Positions 12,561-24,704 of a stretch of 64,000 nt of DNA are shown one piece after another (positions within the stretch are counted from its first letter, which is position 1; the number at the start of each line of letters is the position of its first letter). Source of the stretch: Porites lobata (taxonomy: Eukaryota > Cnidaria > Anthozoa > Scleractinia > Poritidae); NCBI GenBank assembly GCA_942486035.1, contig CALNXK010000166.1, positions 724,001 through 788,000 on the forward strand, in the 5' to 3' direction. Position numbers and translations under genes: made by a program. The notes under the pieces are model-generated. The model saw only the letters and a list, made by a program, of their open reading frames with translations. It was not told the DNA's origin and did not search any database.

Positions 12561-12758
12561 ACATTGTAAATTGATGAGAGAGGTTTTCCTTTTGATGAAA
12601 TATAATTTAACTACACTTAAGATATATTCCAAACAGGGGCGAAAATTTAAATTTTTTTGTCAAATAGGATTAAAATACAGGAAAATAGTATTCAAATACT
12701 GAAAATACATTTTAAACACTTTAAAATCAGTTTCAAAATACATATGGTTTGGTAAGGG

Positions 12759-14520
12759 AATGGTAATTGATAAATTTACATTTCAAACAGACTTTCTCCT
12801 CTATAAAAAAACACACAAAATGTACCTTAAATCTCCGCTCGCTCGATTTTCCTCCAGCCGATTCTAGCCGCGAGGAAAACAGTGATTAATTCATGCAGGG
12901 CAAATTTGTCGCTTGATCTTTTGTCTTTTTTCCTTCAAAACGACAGCTTAGTATTTTCTTCACCTTCCATTTTTCATCTGTGAATTTCATCGGTGTATTT
13001 TACCGTCAGGAGAGGAGATTTGTTGAATTTGCCTAAATTTTACCGCGCTAGCTCAGTTTCTTAGCGTGCACCCACGGGCAAATGGTAGTGGCTAACTGAC
13101 CAATCAGAGCGCGCGATTTACTTTTGTTATGTTATAAAGATTTTTAGACTGAAACTGGACAGCTTAAAACGGTCGTCCAAAAAGTTGCTTTTCTTTATAT
13201 CCATAAAGAAACCGTAATGTATTTTAAAATTTATGGCGTCTGCACCAGTTATTTTGTCCAAGTCCAAATATCACGATCACGATCTCCTCAGCTGTCTCCT
13301 TGCCATAACAGAACACAAATCACACTAAAATCAAAACAAGGATTTCCAGGCTTGGTAAATTTTACTTTTTTCAGTTTATTTCCCTATTTTAAGCAGTCAG
13401 GAAGATCTTTCTTTTCGCCACGAACTAGGTTCGGCACACTGTAAAGTTCGACCTTGAGACTGAACCGGGCTTAATACAATTACTTATAGTGTGTAAAAAG
13501 GCTGTAATTAGTTTCGTTATTTATTATTATTATTATTTTTTTTTTTATCATGTGCTATATATTTTAAAAAGTTGTTATTTTGTCGTCAATAAATAAAAAA
13601 TAAATACCGACTGGAGACCCCTGTGCATTTGAATATGGCCGTTCGTTACAGGTAAGCGCTCGAATCCGACGATTTTCGAGGAAAAATAGTGACTGTACTC
13701 AGCAGTCTAAGTCCTTTTTCTTGAAAAAAAAAACGCCTGATCGCAGGTTACCTCAAAAGAAGAACATCATGTTGATCAATCATACCACAGGCAATCCAAG
13801 CGAACAGATGATAAACAGCTCAAGTAACGCAAAAGATATCTACAGCATATGTTTCGACCAAAGGTATTTTTCTTCAAATTTTATAGACCTTTTAGTTGTC
13901 CAACTCGATTTCTAATGTAAGCACTTGCGTGGAGAGCATTATCGCAGGTATTGGGAAGCATCAAGCAAACATTGTATATTGGGGAAACTGTTATGGACAG
14001 TGGTATAACAAATAGTTTTGCGAACCTTTGAAGACTCCTCGTTTCAATCATGATCGATTTTCCGTATCATTGTTGGCCAAAGTACCCTTAACGAGCCCGA
14101 TCATAACGAGCCCGCCTCGACTATTGTCAGAGATGGCATAGGAAATTGAGTGGCTCCCTGTGATGTCAGTCAGGTGACGTCGTAGACCAGCCATAAGCCG
14201 TCTTTTTAAATTGTTTTGTCTACTTTTGAATGCGAACAAATTAACCCCGCCTCCGCTAAACCAGGACAAATTATTTACAACCTCTACGGTAGGCATTTCG
14301 TGTTGTATCAAAAAACTACTTACGAAATTAACAGGAAAGATCATTGTGAAAGTAGAAAACCGGCTTATATATGTATTAGAACTGTGATCCAGGCTGGAAA
14401 TCTAGGCAGCTCTAGCTATTGATCTGATTGATCTCCATATTTTCTGATTCTTTGTTCACTGAACAGTTCAAGGTTGGGTCATCAGATATTTGCAAAGTAT
14501 TCAAAAAACTTTACTAGTAC
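12759..14520. other. Sequence without a recognised gene
   Basis: Contains a short ATT run near 13520-13550 and several short ORFs (13217-13444, 13721-13915, 14048-14344) lacking domains. Nothing else is supported. Confidence 0.45.
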
Positions 14521-14599
14521 TAGTAAAAAAATTTTGAGCAAAAAACTTTAATAGTGAAAGTTAAAGGAACAAATTTATTAAATTATATAAACTATACTA

Positions 14600-14740
14600 A
14601 TAAATGGAAAAACGGGGAAAAAAGAAATGACTTTTTCGCGAGAAAATGCATTTATTAGTATTTAAATAAAATATACTAGTACTGAAGTGGAGAAACGGGC
14701 AAAAAAGAAATGACTTTTTAGCGAGAAAATGCATAGGTTT
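14600..14740. repeat. Direct duplication, about 85 bp
   Basis: The block AAAAAGAAATGACTTTTT(C/A)GCGAGAAAATGCAT occurs near 14617 and again near 14701, with TACTAGTACT or related words beside each. Confidence 0.6.
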
Positions 14741-14836
14741 TGTCTAACCGTTCGTGTGTATTCATGTTCAGGAGTCGTTAGGTCTGTGCTCAAGCAGGTT
14801 CTTGACTTCGTTTCATTCATTGTTCGCCGCTGCGGA

Positions 14837-14846
14837 GGGACTTTCC
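14837..14846. promoter_or_regulatory. kappaB-type site upstream of signal exon 15054
   Basis: GGGACTTTCC matches the kappaB consensus GGGRNNYYCC exactly and sits 217 bp upstream of the ATG at 15054. Equivalent sites stand before three other first exons of this cluster. Confidence 0.6.
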
Positions 14847-15053
14847 CTTTGATTTTCTTTTTCTCTCTGATATTTGGATTGAATGTGTTCCTTTGATCTC
14901 TTATCGAGTCATGCGGTAATTGCATTACTCACGCGTCCGTTCCTGCTACTGTCGTTACACCAGTTGAATGCAGCTTGATGACAGCAGAATACTAAGGTTG
15001 TAGATTACTCTCGCTTGAATTCTCCTTGACTGCGAATAGACGAAATCACAAAA

Positions 15054-15101
15054 ATGTACAAAATCTGTTCATTGATAGTTCTGAGCATTATTGAACTGGT
15101 G
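15054..15101 (+). CDS. Orphan TNF-receptor-type signal-peptide exon 1
   Basis: ATG at 15054 opens 16 codons, MYKICSLIVLSIIELV, a short basic start plus hydrophobic core, ending in phase 0 at a strong donor (GTG|gtaagt). Its N-terminus is paralogous to the exons at 37406 (MYKVCFLIVFGIG) and 57572 (MYKVCFLIVLGIG). It could be an alternative first exon of gene B, because exon 23318 also begins in phase 0, or a leftover from a duplicated gene. A kappaB-type site lies 217 bp upstream. Confidence 0.65.
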
Positions 15102-16153
15102 GTAAGTTGAAATATTTGTCTGTTTACTGGCAGAGTTTAATGAGTGACTTGCTTAGCTTTGTCTTAAAAGACACCTCTGACGCGCCCTGACAGTTTTTAA
15201 GTATCGGCCGTATTGGTCACATATCTTAACGACATAAACATGACATAAACCCAAAACCTCCGAATTGTATTTTGTCTACATGCTGTTTTTAAGTGAAAGC
15301 TTGATGCACATTGATGTACACGTGTTGCACATAATTATGACCAAGAAAATCGAAAACTATCATGACTAATCTGGTTAGAGACGCTTGTTGATTGTGTCAT
15401 TCCTATAGGCGTTTTAACAGTTACTGGTCTGCTTCTGAGACACACTTGTTGATTGTGTCATTCCTTAAAGCGTTTTAACAGTTGAAGCGAGCGATTAAGG
15501 CCGTAACAGAACCCATAAAAGCATGACACTTCGGACAATTGACATCATGCCTATAAGTAAACGCGGACCTTTTTTCTCGCTGGATCCTTCACATGAGGAA
15601 ATACAGCGGCACCTATACCCAGCTGATGTAAAGATCCAAAGGGAATATTAGCTCAGAACTAATGCGCTGTGGAGAAATCTGCGAATGAAGTGCCTGATCT
15701 TAAATATGGCCGAGAAATCCTTGGGTAACGGCTAATCACTGGGAAGTTCCGCCCGAAAGAGATGCCTCTCTTTGGCTTCCAGTGTACAATATATTTAGTG
15801 TATACAAGGGAATTCCGTCCCGACCGGTTGAATTATATGAATGGGTTGGGAAATGGCTGTAGGTTAGGTATTCAAAAGGACTATTAGGGAGTTAAAATGT
15901 TTCGAATAGATTATGGTTGAAGCATTGTAAGGTATACCACAGCGGTATAACTTTTCTACAATGGTATGCATAAAAGGCTAAGGGGTCGGAATTCGGAGCT
16001 CCGGAGGAGCCTTCTCCCTGCCCCCGCTCCGCTTAGCCCCGGGTAGAAAACGCTCAAATCAACCCTTACTTAATTCTACTTCTGCTCTCGCAAAACTTCT
16101 TAATCTCTAATGAATGGAGCGACGAAATAAATGTTTTTTTTATATACCCTCAT
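15102..16153. other. Intronic or intergenic sequence
   Basis: A short direct repeat (GCTTGTTGATTGTGTCATTCC near 15385 and an almost identical block near 15447) is the only structure. The motif TTTTAACAGTTGAAGCG.GCGATT near 15473 is shared with about 35885, again linking the duplicated units. Confidence 0.5.
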
Positions 16154-16274
16154 AGCCTGGGAAAACATCCGTTTCTCCTCGCCCTTCGCCACGGGGACGT
16201 TTCGCGCAGACGTTCCTCCGCGCGAAACGTCCCCAGCGGCGAAGAGCGTGGAGAAACGGATGTTTTCGCAGGCT
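16154..16274. mobile_element. Hairpin MITE with about 9-10 bp target duplication (Mutator-like size)
   Basis: AGCCTGGGAAAACATCCGTT and its complement ending GCAGGCT make nearly complete arms, with GACGTTTCGCGC in the interior. The flanks repeat ATACCCTCAT at 16144-16153 and 16276-16285, with one extra A at the right junction. A 9-10 bp duplication fits Mutator-type elements. Confidence 0.75.
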
Positions 16275-16920
16275 AATACCCTCATCAAGGTTCATGATCT
16301 TGTTTGTAAAACCGAAAACACATCACCAAGAAACCAATTTCATTTCAAGACTAAAGAATCATGTTATAAACAAGCCCTTGCCAAGACCGATGACAAATGC
16401 AAATTATTCTTTCGCGCCCTTTGTATGAGACTAAAGGAAATGACAAAGGGAAATTAACATAAGCATTCTTTGTTTTTCATTGGACGAAATGTTTCGTAGC
16501 CTTCTAATGGAAGGACCAGGTTAAAAGTAGTTTCTTACTTAGTGATAACTACGTGCACAAGCTTCGTGTATTTTTAAAGAACTAATGATGATGCAGCATT
16601 CTTGGAGGTTAGCATCACATGTTAACCACTTAGAAGAAGGATTAGAGTGATCATGCCAGTGATGGGGTCATTACGTAATAAATGTTTTTCATTTCAAGGA
16701 CAAATTTTAAAATAAAGAACCATTCTAATTTTCTTAGGGCCCACAAAAATCTAATTAACACAAACGACGGAAAAAAAGTACCCCCAAAAACTTAATTTAA
16801 ACAAACAACGGGAAAAGTTTAATTTACAAACAAACAAGCATTGCTGGCTGGAGGTATTTAAACCTGGGCCGTTTTCCTCATAAGTATGGAAATTTCGAAA
16901 CTCAAGGGAAAAAATCAAAA

Positions 16921-16930
16921 GGGAATTTCC
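16921..16930. promoter_or_regulatory. kappaB-type site of gene B promoter
   Basis: GGGAATTTCC fits GGGRNNYYCC and lies 41 bp upstream of the TATA box and 171 bp upstream of the gene B ATG. The placement near the predicted start site is what would be expected for NF-kappaB control, but binding is inferred only. Confidence 0.65.
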
Positions 16931-16970
16931 CTTAAATTCGTATTTTCATTGGGCGAAGAAGTCTGTGGAA

Positions 16971-16980
16971 TATATAAAAG
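16971..16980 (+). promoter_or_regulatory. TATA box of gene B
   Basis: TATATAAAAG at 16971, 121 bp before the ATG at 17092, predicts transcription starting near 17000-17010 and a 5' leader of about 85 bases. Confidence 0.65.
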
Positions 16981-17091
16981 CGCATGAACGTGCTTCGCGA
17001 TAAAATAGGTGCAGACGAATTGGTGTAACCATCCAGATAACGTTTAGTTGGCGACGAGATCGTGTTAGTATTCTCCACAGGCATTAAAATC

Positions 17092-17136
17092 ATGGTTGTC
17101 ATTTTAATCTTTATTCTCGGAATTGAAGCTCAAGTG
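17092..17136 (+). CDS. Gene B exon 1: signal peptide
   Basis: ATG opens MVVILIFILGIEAQV, a hydrophobic secretion signal, and ends in phase 0 before gtaagt. It joins in frame to LATTSTSC at 23318. The start is supported by the TATA box 121 bp upstream. Confidence 0.8.
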
Positions 17137-20100
17137 GTAAGTTTATGTTTTCAATATTATTCGACCAGACACAACTCGGGCAAGTGTTATTTTCAGTTCC
17201 ACTGAGCGACAACCAAGAAAGATAAAGGGGAATTTTTCTACGCCCTCGGCCCGCGAGCAGGCTCACTCTGCGTTCAGTTTAGTTTCACACGCTCTTCGTC
17301 TCTTTAGATGTGGAGTTTAAGAGCGGCTCCGCGTAATTATCAACTAGACGCGGAAAAAGTCAAAAAATTACCTGGCCTCAAACTCAGCCAGAATAAAGCC
17401 TATGGGCCCTACTTACAAAATCGTTGGTTTAAGTACGATCGAGTGAATAATATTTTTTTTAACGAATTTTTTACTTCCATAGGCCTAAAATGGGCAACAA
17501 TAATCATGCGAAATTTTTACAATCTTTCCTCTGTAATTTTGACTGATTGTTCTCGATTTGGTCAACAAGAGATTTTTAAAGAAATTTTCAAAGTTGTTGA
17601 CTCAAAATCGCTTAATCAACCGTCAAAGTTTAGCACTTTTTCAATAGGTAAAAAAGCCGTTTGGTACATGGCTTTCAACACCAAGGCTTGTTTAGCCTGA
17701 AAGAGCATTTTTTTTCTTCACACTAGCGAAATAAAAGTTTTGGGTGAAAGAAATCACGAGCGCTGACAAAAGGAAGCAAATGTAAATGTTACACTAACAA
17801 CGGGCGAACAAACGTGACGTCTGACCCAAGCACAACCAAATGCGATTTACGGTAGGCGCCAAACCTAGAACCTATAGGTTTTTTAAAATAAAGCTGAGTT
17901 AAAGCATTAAGTGTCAAAAAGTCCACAAAGAGGTAAAAAATACAACAAAAGTCACGAGTAATCTGTTCCGTTTTCTGAATTCTATGCAGCTATTTATGCG
18001 ATTTAATGAATTAACAATTTTTCATCCAACGATACCCACCTGACTGTGTTAGTTGAAGAGTCCATAAAACTTCTCAGAAGGTTCCTCGGAAAGACCTCCA
18101 GAAGGAAGCGAATGAAGAATTTGAACTTATAACTGTTACAATTTCGTTTTGCCTCGGCAAAACGAAAACAACTGTCGAACCGCCACGGGCAAACCAGCTT
18201 CAGTGCAGTCATACAAAGTAAAACTATGTTACGCCACGTAATTCTGACCCGCACGTTTGGGAAGGAGGGAAGACATTCGTCTACGCTGTGCGCTAAAACA
18301 TTTATGAAATAAAACTAGCTTTGGACTGTTTCATTTTTGCCCTCGCTTGAGGGCAAAGGTGCCTCTTCCGCCGATACAATCTTGGACTTGATAAGCAGAC
18401 GTTTTACTGGGATTCGTAATTCCTCCTTCACCTCAAACGAAAACTGAGAATTATTTTTTCCCCTTTGATCTCAGCAACGTTAGCCTCAATTTTCTGATTT
18501 GCCCTTCCCTTTATTTACAGACTGGTATAAATGACACATATCTTGGTCTCAGGTAAGGGAAGAAATATGGGGAAATATGATTCCCCTTAAAATGCCACCA
18601 AAGGAGGCTAAATGTTTCCTTGCTTATAGGTCAAATTCGCCCTAGCCTGCGTTGTAGCAATTCGTATTTCCTGTCAGGTGGAACTTGTGGAAGGCACAAG
18701 TGTAATAACTGGACCCAAGTGTAATAAAGGTCTCATCTCTAACGACTGAGATAATATGAGACATGCCCACAACAGCCTAACATCACGGTTCATGTGACCA
18801 AACAGAACTAGAAAAAATCAAAGGCTCCTAGGAGCGAGCTCATGGATGAATTGAATTAGTGTAGAAAAGACAGTTCAATAAGCAAAGAAAAACATATAAA
18901 TCTTTTTGAACGGTTCATTGTGTACTTGCCAAAATACAGCGTGACTCGAAGTATCCCATTGCATGTGTACCTGAATATTCTAGAAACTTTTTATCAGCGC
19001 AGCATTTCTACTTACAAAAAAAAGATCACTTTTAAAAGCAATTATTAACGCTTCTAGTTGTAAAATAGTTTGCTTTCTCATGTGATTGTCAAACACTTTC
19101 CGAACGACAGTGCACTTTCTTGTAAAATAGTCAAGTTTCAAATACATGAGTTTAATTTAAACCGTGGTTTTAAAAGTGCGATGCTTTCAAATAAATGTTT
19201 CCATATGATGAGTACGTAACGGTTAGTATATGCACAGGCAGCCCAAGCGCACTACTTGTGGGTTCGGGCTTCAGAGGTCATTTGGTCGATAATACACTAA
19301 TAATTCTAGTATATTCCGACCAAATGACCTCTGAAGCCCGAACCCACAAATAGTGCGCTTGGGCTGCCTGTGGTATATGCAGTGCGAGCTCTATTAAGTA
19401 CAGAATACAGGCGTTTATGGCTAAATTGAACTGCTTTAGAACGCGCTTTTGATATTAACTCGAGCTAAAAATTATTTTAATACATGTAAAACGGATTAAG
19501 CTCAAAGCAGTGCTCTGACCTAGCCAAGTAATTTAAACGCAGTCGAACTATCCGATTGCCTTTCGCCAGAGACGTGTTTATACGCAGCATTTCTTGAAGA
19601 AATTACATTAATAGCACTGCTAAATGGAATGACCGACAAACAAAAGCCTACTTTAAGGCAAAGATCACCTAAGAATTCAAGCAAAATAGCGTAACGCTTG
19701 TTGGTTCTAAAACCTGTGCTTGACTTCTAGTTGACACAACATTAATTAATTCATTCCCTGTTTGCATACGAAGACAAATGGTCAAACCGATTCGTCCAAA
19801 TAACTGAATAAACCTCAACAGATACTCCTCAATGTCGCTTTAACAATTCGAGGACAGTTTTTTTGCATTGATTATAAGGCTCTTTGGCTTATTCGCTTTT
19901 CGCTGAACGAAATCCCATCGTCAGGCTGCAATAGCTCTTTCACACTCCTGTTGATCGCATCTTCGCTCCAGAACAAATAAATATGTCATTCCCGTTCGCT
20001 TATATAAAATGTCAGGCTAAACAATTTTACACCCAGTGGACTGATTTTTTTTCCTTGTCTTCTAGCTAACATTATCTGTTATATGTACTATTTCACCGCT

Positions 20101-23100
20101 TAAATCATCTTGTCAAAAACAAGTCATTTCCATGTTTGTTGTGTCATTTGTTTTGAGATCCGCATCCGCCCTTTAGTTGTGATCTAGACCTAGACTGCAT
20201 TTCCGCCGCTCTCTCGGGGGATCAATTTTTTCCATAGCATAAATCTGGCTTCTTGCTGGGGATTAAAATGAGCGATTTTCAGGACTGCACAGGAGGTCGT
20301 GCCTTCGAAATACTAGTGAAACAACACCCAGAGATGTCACTGTTTGTAAACCTCGTTGCCGATAAACAACAATAACCTGTAACAATTCCCTGTTTTTCTC
20401 TGACACTAAGGTAGACATTGCGATGCCTAGTCCCCGTTCCCCGTCCGCCCACTCAATCTCGGTGAAGGCATTCGGGTGGCGTAACTGAGAAAAAACTTGC
20501 TCGGTCCACGTGACCCGAAACGCATTAGCCGCGCTGAATAATGAGGCCTATGTACAAGAACGGCAGACTGCTCAGTCTTTCTGTACAGTCCTTCGTTATC
20601 AATAAAAACACTAGACACGGGAATTTTGTTATTGGCCGTTTTCAAACTAGAGCTAGAAATGGATTATTCGTCTGAGACTGGCCTGTGTACAGTCGCCCCT
20701 TCCCCCACAGACACCCCCTCTCCATTTTTTCTGAGGGGAGGGGTCGGCTGTACACAGGCTTTCTGAAACGGATAATCCAGCTTCAAACTGTCCGTCAAAA
20801 TTGACGGATAAAATCAGGCGGATTGGTCATTCAAAATTAAAACCCTTTCAGGAGCCCATCAAATTTGATAGGCTCCTGACCCTTTCCATTTCAAATTAAG
20901 ACGTATTACCTATCTGACGCGAATTATCAAACGGATAACCCATCTCACACGAATCGAATAATCCGTCTCTAGTATGAAAACGGTCATTTCTGTTATAAAT
21001 GATCCCCCCCCCCCCCCCGCCTTGAGTTGGGCGTTCGCGTGTCTGCTTTTGCTTTTTCACAAAGATTTTTTTAAATTGACTATTGACATTTTGTATGCGT
21101 AAAGTAATATTGGAAATGGAATACTGTATAAATGTATGATCTATCAAATGTTAAAATTTTTCAAAAGAAAAACTTCATTTTTGCCCGAGATGATCCTAAG
21201 ACCTTTATTTTGCTCTGAAGATACAAAAAATACAGGTTTATTAATATTTGATTCTCTCTTGTTTATGCGCGCTACCAAACAGGTCAAGTAGAGTCGAGGT
21301 CAATACCACACGGACTGTACGTATTGATATGCGTCCGTAGCGAAGAAATATATTGCATGTGCTCCGAAATATAACGTGTTTTTCTTCATCTTATGACCAC
21401 TCATTGCTCGTAATAAATACATCTATTTTAATTTAGTTTTTAATCGTCTAGAGGCTAGCGGGATAATTCAGTATTGCGAAAAACGACTAAGCCTCTGCTG
21501 AAGGCAGAAAACTCAGAAAACCATGAACACAATTCAAGCCTATTTGTACTACCATAAATTTCGGGTAGGTGTATGCTGCCCAAGGTCTTAACAAGGTAAC
21601 ATACAGGTGCTAACACTGCAAGATAAGGGAAGGTACGTTTTTTACGGGGTGGGGGAGGGGGTTCGAAAGGGAGGGTCCTTAGTAAATTTTTACAAATTGG
21701 GGAGGGTCGAACCTATTTTATTCTCAAACGGGGGAGGGTCACAGTTTTTTTGGCAATGAAAAAATTACTCCATGTCGCTTCTATTTTGTATATACAAGCA
21801 AAGCTAACAGTCAAGATTAATCTAAATTATTTACAGGCGTCCAAAAATTTATAGATCAAAAAACTATCTTCTTCCAACTAACATAATTGTCTCTCTCAAC
21901 CCGTGTCCGCTTTCGCCTATAATTTGATGTTTCCGAGCAGGGTTCTGGTATAAAATCAGTCTCCGGTGAGGATTGTTCACTTCAGCTACTCGGGCTTGAA
22001 CCGACAACTCCGGGAACCACCCTAGGTCTTCATCTTTCCACTTTTCTGGACATGCACTTTCACTTGTTCCCGCAGCCGATGTGCCACCAACAGAGTCAGA
22101 GGAGTAGCGGGCATCCTTTTTAGAATGGCGAGTCGGCAAACAGCCACAATAGCCACAAGTTGCTCCATCTGACCCATCTTTCTATTCTTCGTACATCATT
22201 GCCAATTTTCAAGTTTTCACCGTACAATCACACGCCACGCAATTAACTACTTTGTGCGCAGATGAACGCGGTTATGTGAGTAACACTTCCAGTTTGTTTT
22301 TTTCAGTTTCGGTTATTTTTGTCTTGGATAGGTAGGGGGGAGGGTCAGATGTTTTTGTTTGGGTATTTCTGAAGGGTCATGCATTAATCCATTCCAGGAA
22401 GTGGGAGGGTGTAGAAGGCCTAAATGTAATAAACGGTCCTAAATGTAATAAAGTCCTAAATGTAATAACAATTTGCCCTAAATTTAATAAACTCTTAAGT
22501 TGCCAATTACAGTAATTACTCGAATAAGCCCCGCCCTCAAATAAGCGCCGCATTTGGGGGGCGTTGGGGAGTTAATTAGCGCCGCGGCGCTTATTCGAGT
22601 AAATATGGTACTAAGCGGTATTGCTATGGTATTAAGCTCCGCCCTCAAATAAGCGCCGCATTTGGGGCGTTGGGGAGTTCATTAGCGCCGCAGCGCTTAT
22701 TAACTTTTTTCTCCAAAAATGCGGCGCTTATTTGAGAGCGGAGCTTAATACCATAGCAATACCGCTTAGTACCGTATTTACTCGAATAAGCGCCGCGGCG
22801 CTAATTAACTCCCCAACGCCCAAATGCGGCGCTTATTTGAGAGCGGAGCTTAATACCATAGCAATACTGCTTAGTACCATATTTACTCGAATAAGCGCCG
22901 CGGCGCTAATTAACTCCCCAACGCCCCCCAAATGCGGCGCTTATTTGAGGGCGGAGCTTTTCGAGTAATTACTGTAATTGGCAGCTTAAGAGTTTATTAC
23001 ATTTAGGGCAAATTGTTATTACATTTAGGACCGTTTATTACATTTAGGCCCCCAAGTGAAAAACGTACCTTCCATATCGGTTCGGCTCGATTACCACTAT

Positions 23101-24669
23101 TCGGGAAATTACTCCACGCTCCTCTGAACAAACGGTCGTCTGTTCTTTGGGAGGACCTAGAGAACGGCGAAAATCAAGCCTACATAACGTTAGGGCATGC
23201 TATCGAGAAAAAATCAAAAATCTCTCATTTTGTCTTTAAAGGTCGTCTTGAACGGTGAATTGGCCCTTACAAACTGAATCAAAATCTTACTTTGTCCAAT
23301 TTCATATTCTCTTCCAGTTGGCTACAACGTCAACTAGCTGTCCGTCCGCCCATCATTATTGGAATGGTACGTCATGTATCTTATGCACCAAGTGTGGGCC
23401 AGGGTACGGAGTGAAAACTAAATGTGGCGAAAAGCAAGACACAGAGTGTCAAGAGTGTTGGCCTGGATACGATTGGTCGAATAACACGAGTATGGAGAAG
23501 TGTATGGAGTAAGTTAATCTACACGCAGTAGCTGTGCTTGTGGTTTACTTTCGAAAAATAAGAGTTAATAAAATTAATAGACCTCTTTAGCTTTTATGTT
23601 TAAAGGCCTCAGGGGAATTCCCCGTTTGACTTTTCCCAAATTATGAGTGCATATTCCGGAGTAGTCAATCGATAAAAATCGGTAGCAATCAAGTGATTTT
23701 TATCGATTGATAACGGAAATCGGTGAAAATCGATAAACTGAATTGCTGTGTCAAATCGATATTATCGATTTTTCATTGTTTTTAACGATTTATAACGAAA
23801 GTCCGCCATTGTTGTGTTTTGGCATGAGTTATATAGTACAGCTAAGAACACATCCACGAGTAACAACTGAACAGCAAACATGAAAATGAGGGATGTGGTT
23901 ACAAACAGAACTTTCTCTCTAAAACCCAATTACATTCATTTCTCGCAGGCAAGAATCATGAGAAATCCATCCTTAGATAAACATTTCCTAGCCTAAATTT
24001 CAGACATTCCTTCTAGTCGGAATTCAGACGAAAAGAGCGGTGAGTTTCGTCGATAGATTTCCACTGTTTTCCGATATCAATCGATAAAAATTACTTGAAT
24101 TGAATCCGGGGTGTAACTGCGACGGGATCTACACCGATGTCATTTTGAAAGTGTGGTAGATCTAAATTCTGAAAAACTGAGCGCTTTCAGACCTGACCAA
24201 TATCAGACATCAGGAAAAGATTTTAAACCTGGTTTTAAAGAAAGGATAAGATCTTTGTAGAGATTTCTTTATAAGTGATAATGTTTGATAAACAATATAG
24301 TGATAAATAAAAATCTTTGATCCTTTGCCTTTCAATTGCCACTCAGTTGTCGATAAATCACGGTTTGCATAAATTCTGTTTTAATTTTTGGATGAACAGA
24401 TGAACAGACTGATGTTTCTTCCGATATGAATCAATGAAATCGGTAAAAATCAAGATAAATCGATAAACGAAACGAGTGTGTCATCGATTTCTACCGATCG
24501 ATCGATACAATAGATATCAATCAAATCAGATTTACCGATTTTTATTGATTTTTCTATTGACAAATCGATACCGATTTTTATCGATTGACTACTCTTGGAC
24601 ACATGCACGGAAATATAAAATGAATTTGAATGAAATAGTCCTCTAGATTATTATCACATGACCTACATC

Positions 24670-24704
<35 letters not shown>

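Larger units (their letters stand above)
9555..12758. mobile_element. AT-rich non-autonomous element, copy 2 (about 3.2 kb)
   Basis: CCCTTACCAAATCC at 9555 is the inverted counterpart of GGTTTGGTAAGGG at 12746-12758. The outer portions (9555-10340 and 11930-12740) are built of TTTTAAA/CAAAATAC words with internal repeats: the block GGTGTTTTAACCTGTTTAAA occurs near 9690 and again near 9988. The centre (about 10880-11280) is homologous to 280-560 near the window start. No clear target duplication and no transposase were found; the class is unknown. Confidence 0.5.

Noticed and set aside
17308..17700. 130-codon + strand ORF in gene B intron 1
   Set aside because: AT-rich with no domain, no ATG context or splice support; partly overlaps sequence duplicated at 53.9 kb where the frame is not kept.
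20820..20882. Possible riboswitch-like or terminator hairpin (TCAGGAGCC...GGCTCCTGA)
   Set aside because: A simple hairpin in an animal intron; no expression context supports regulation.
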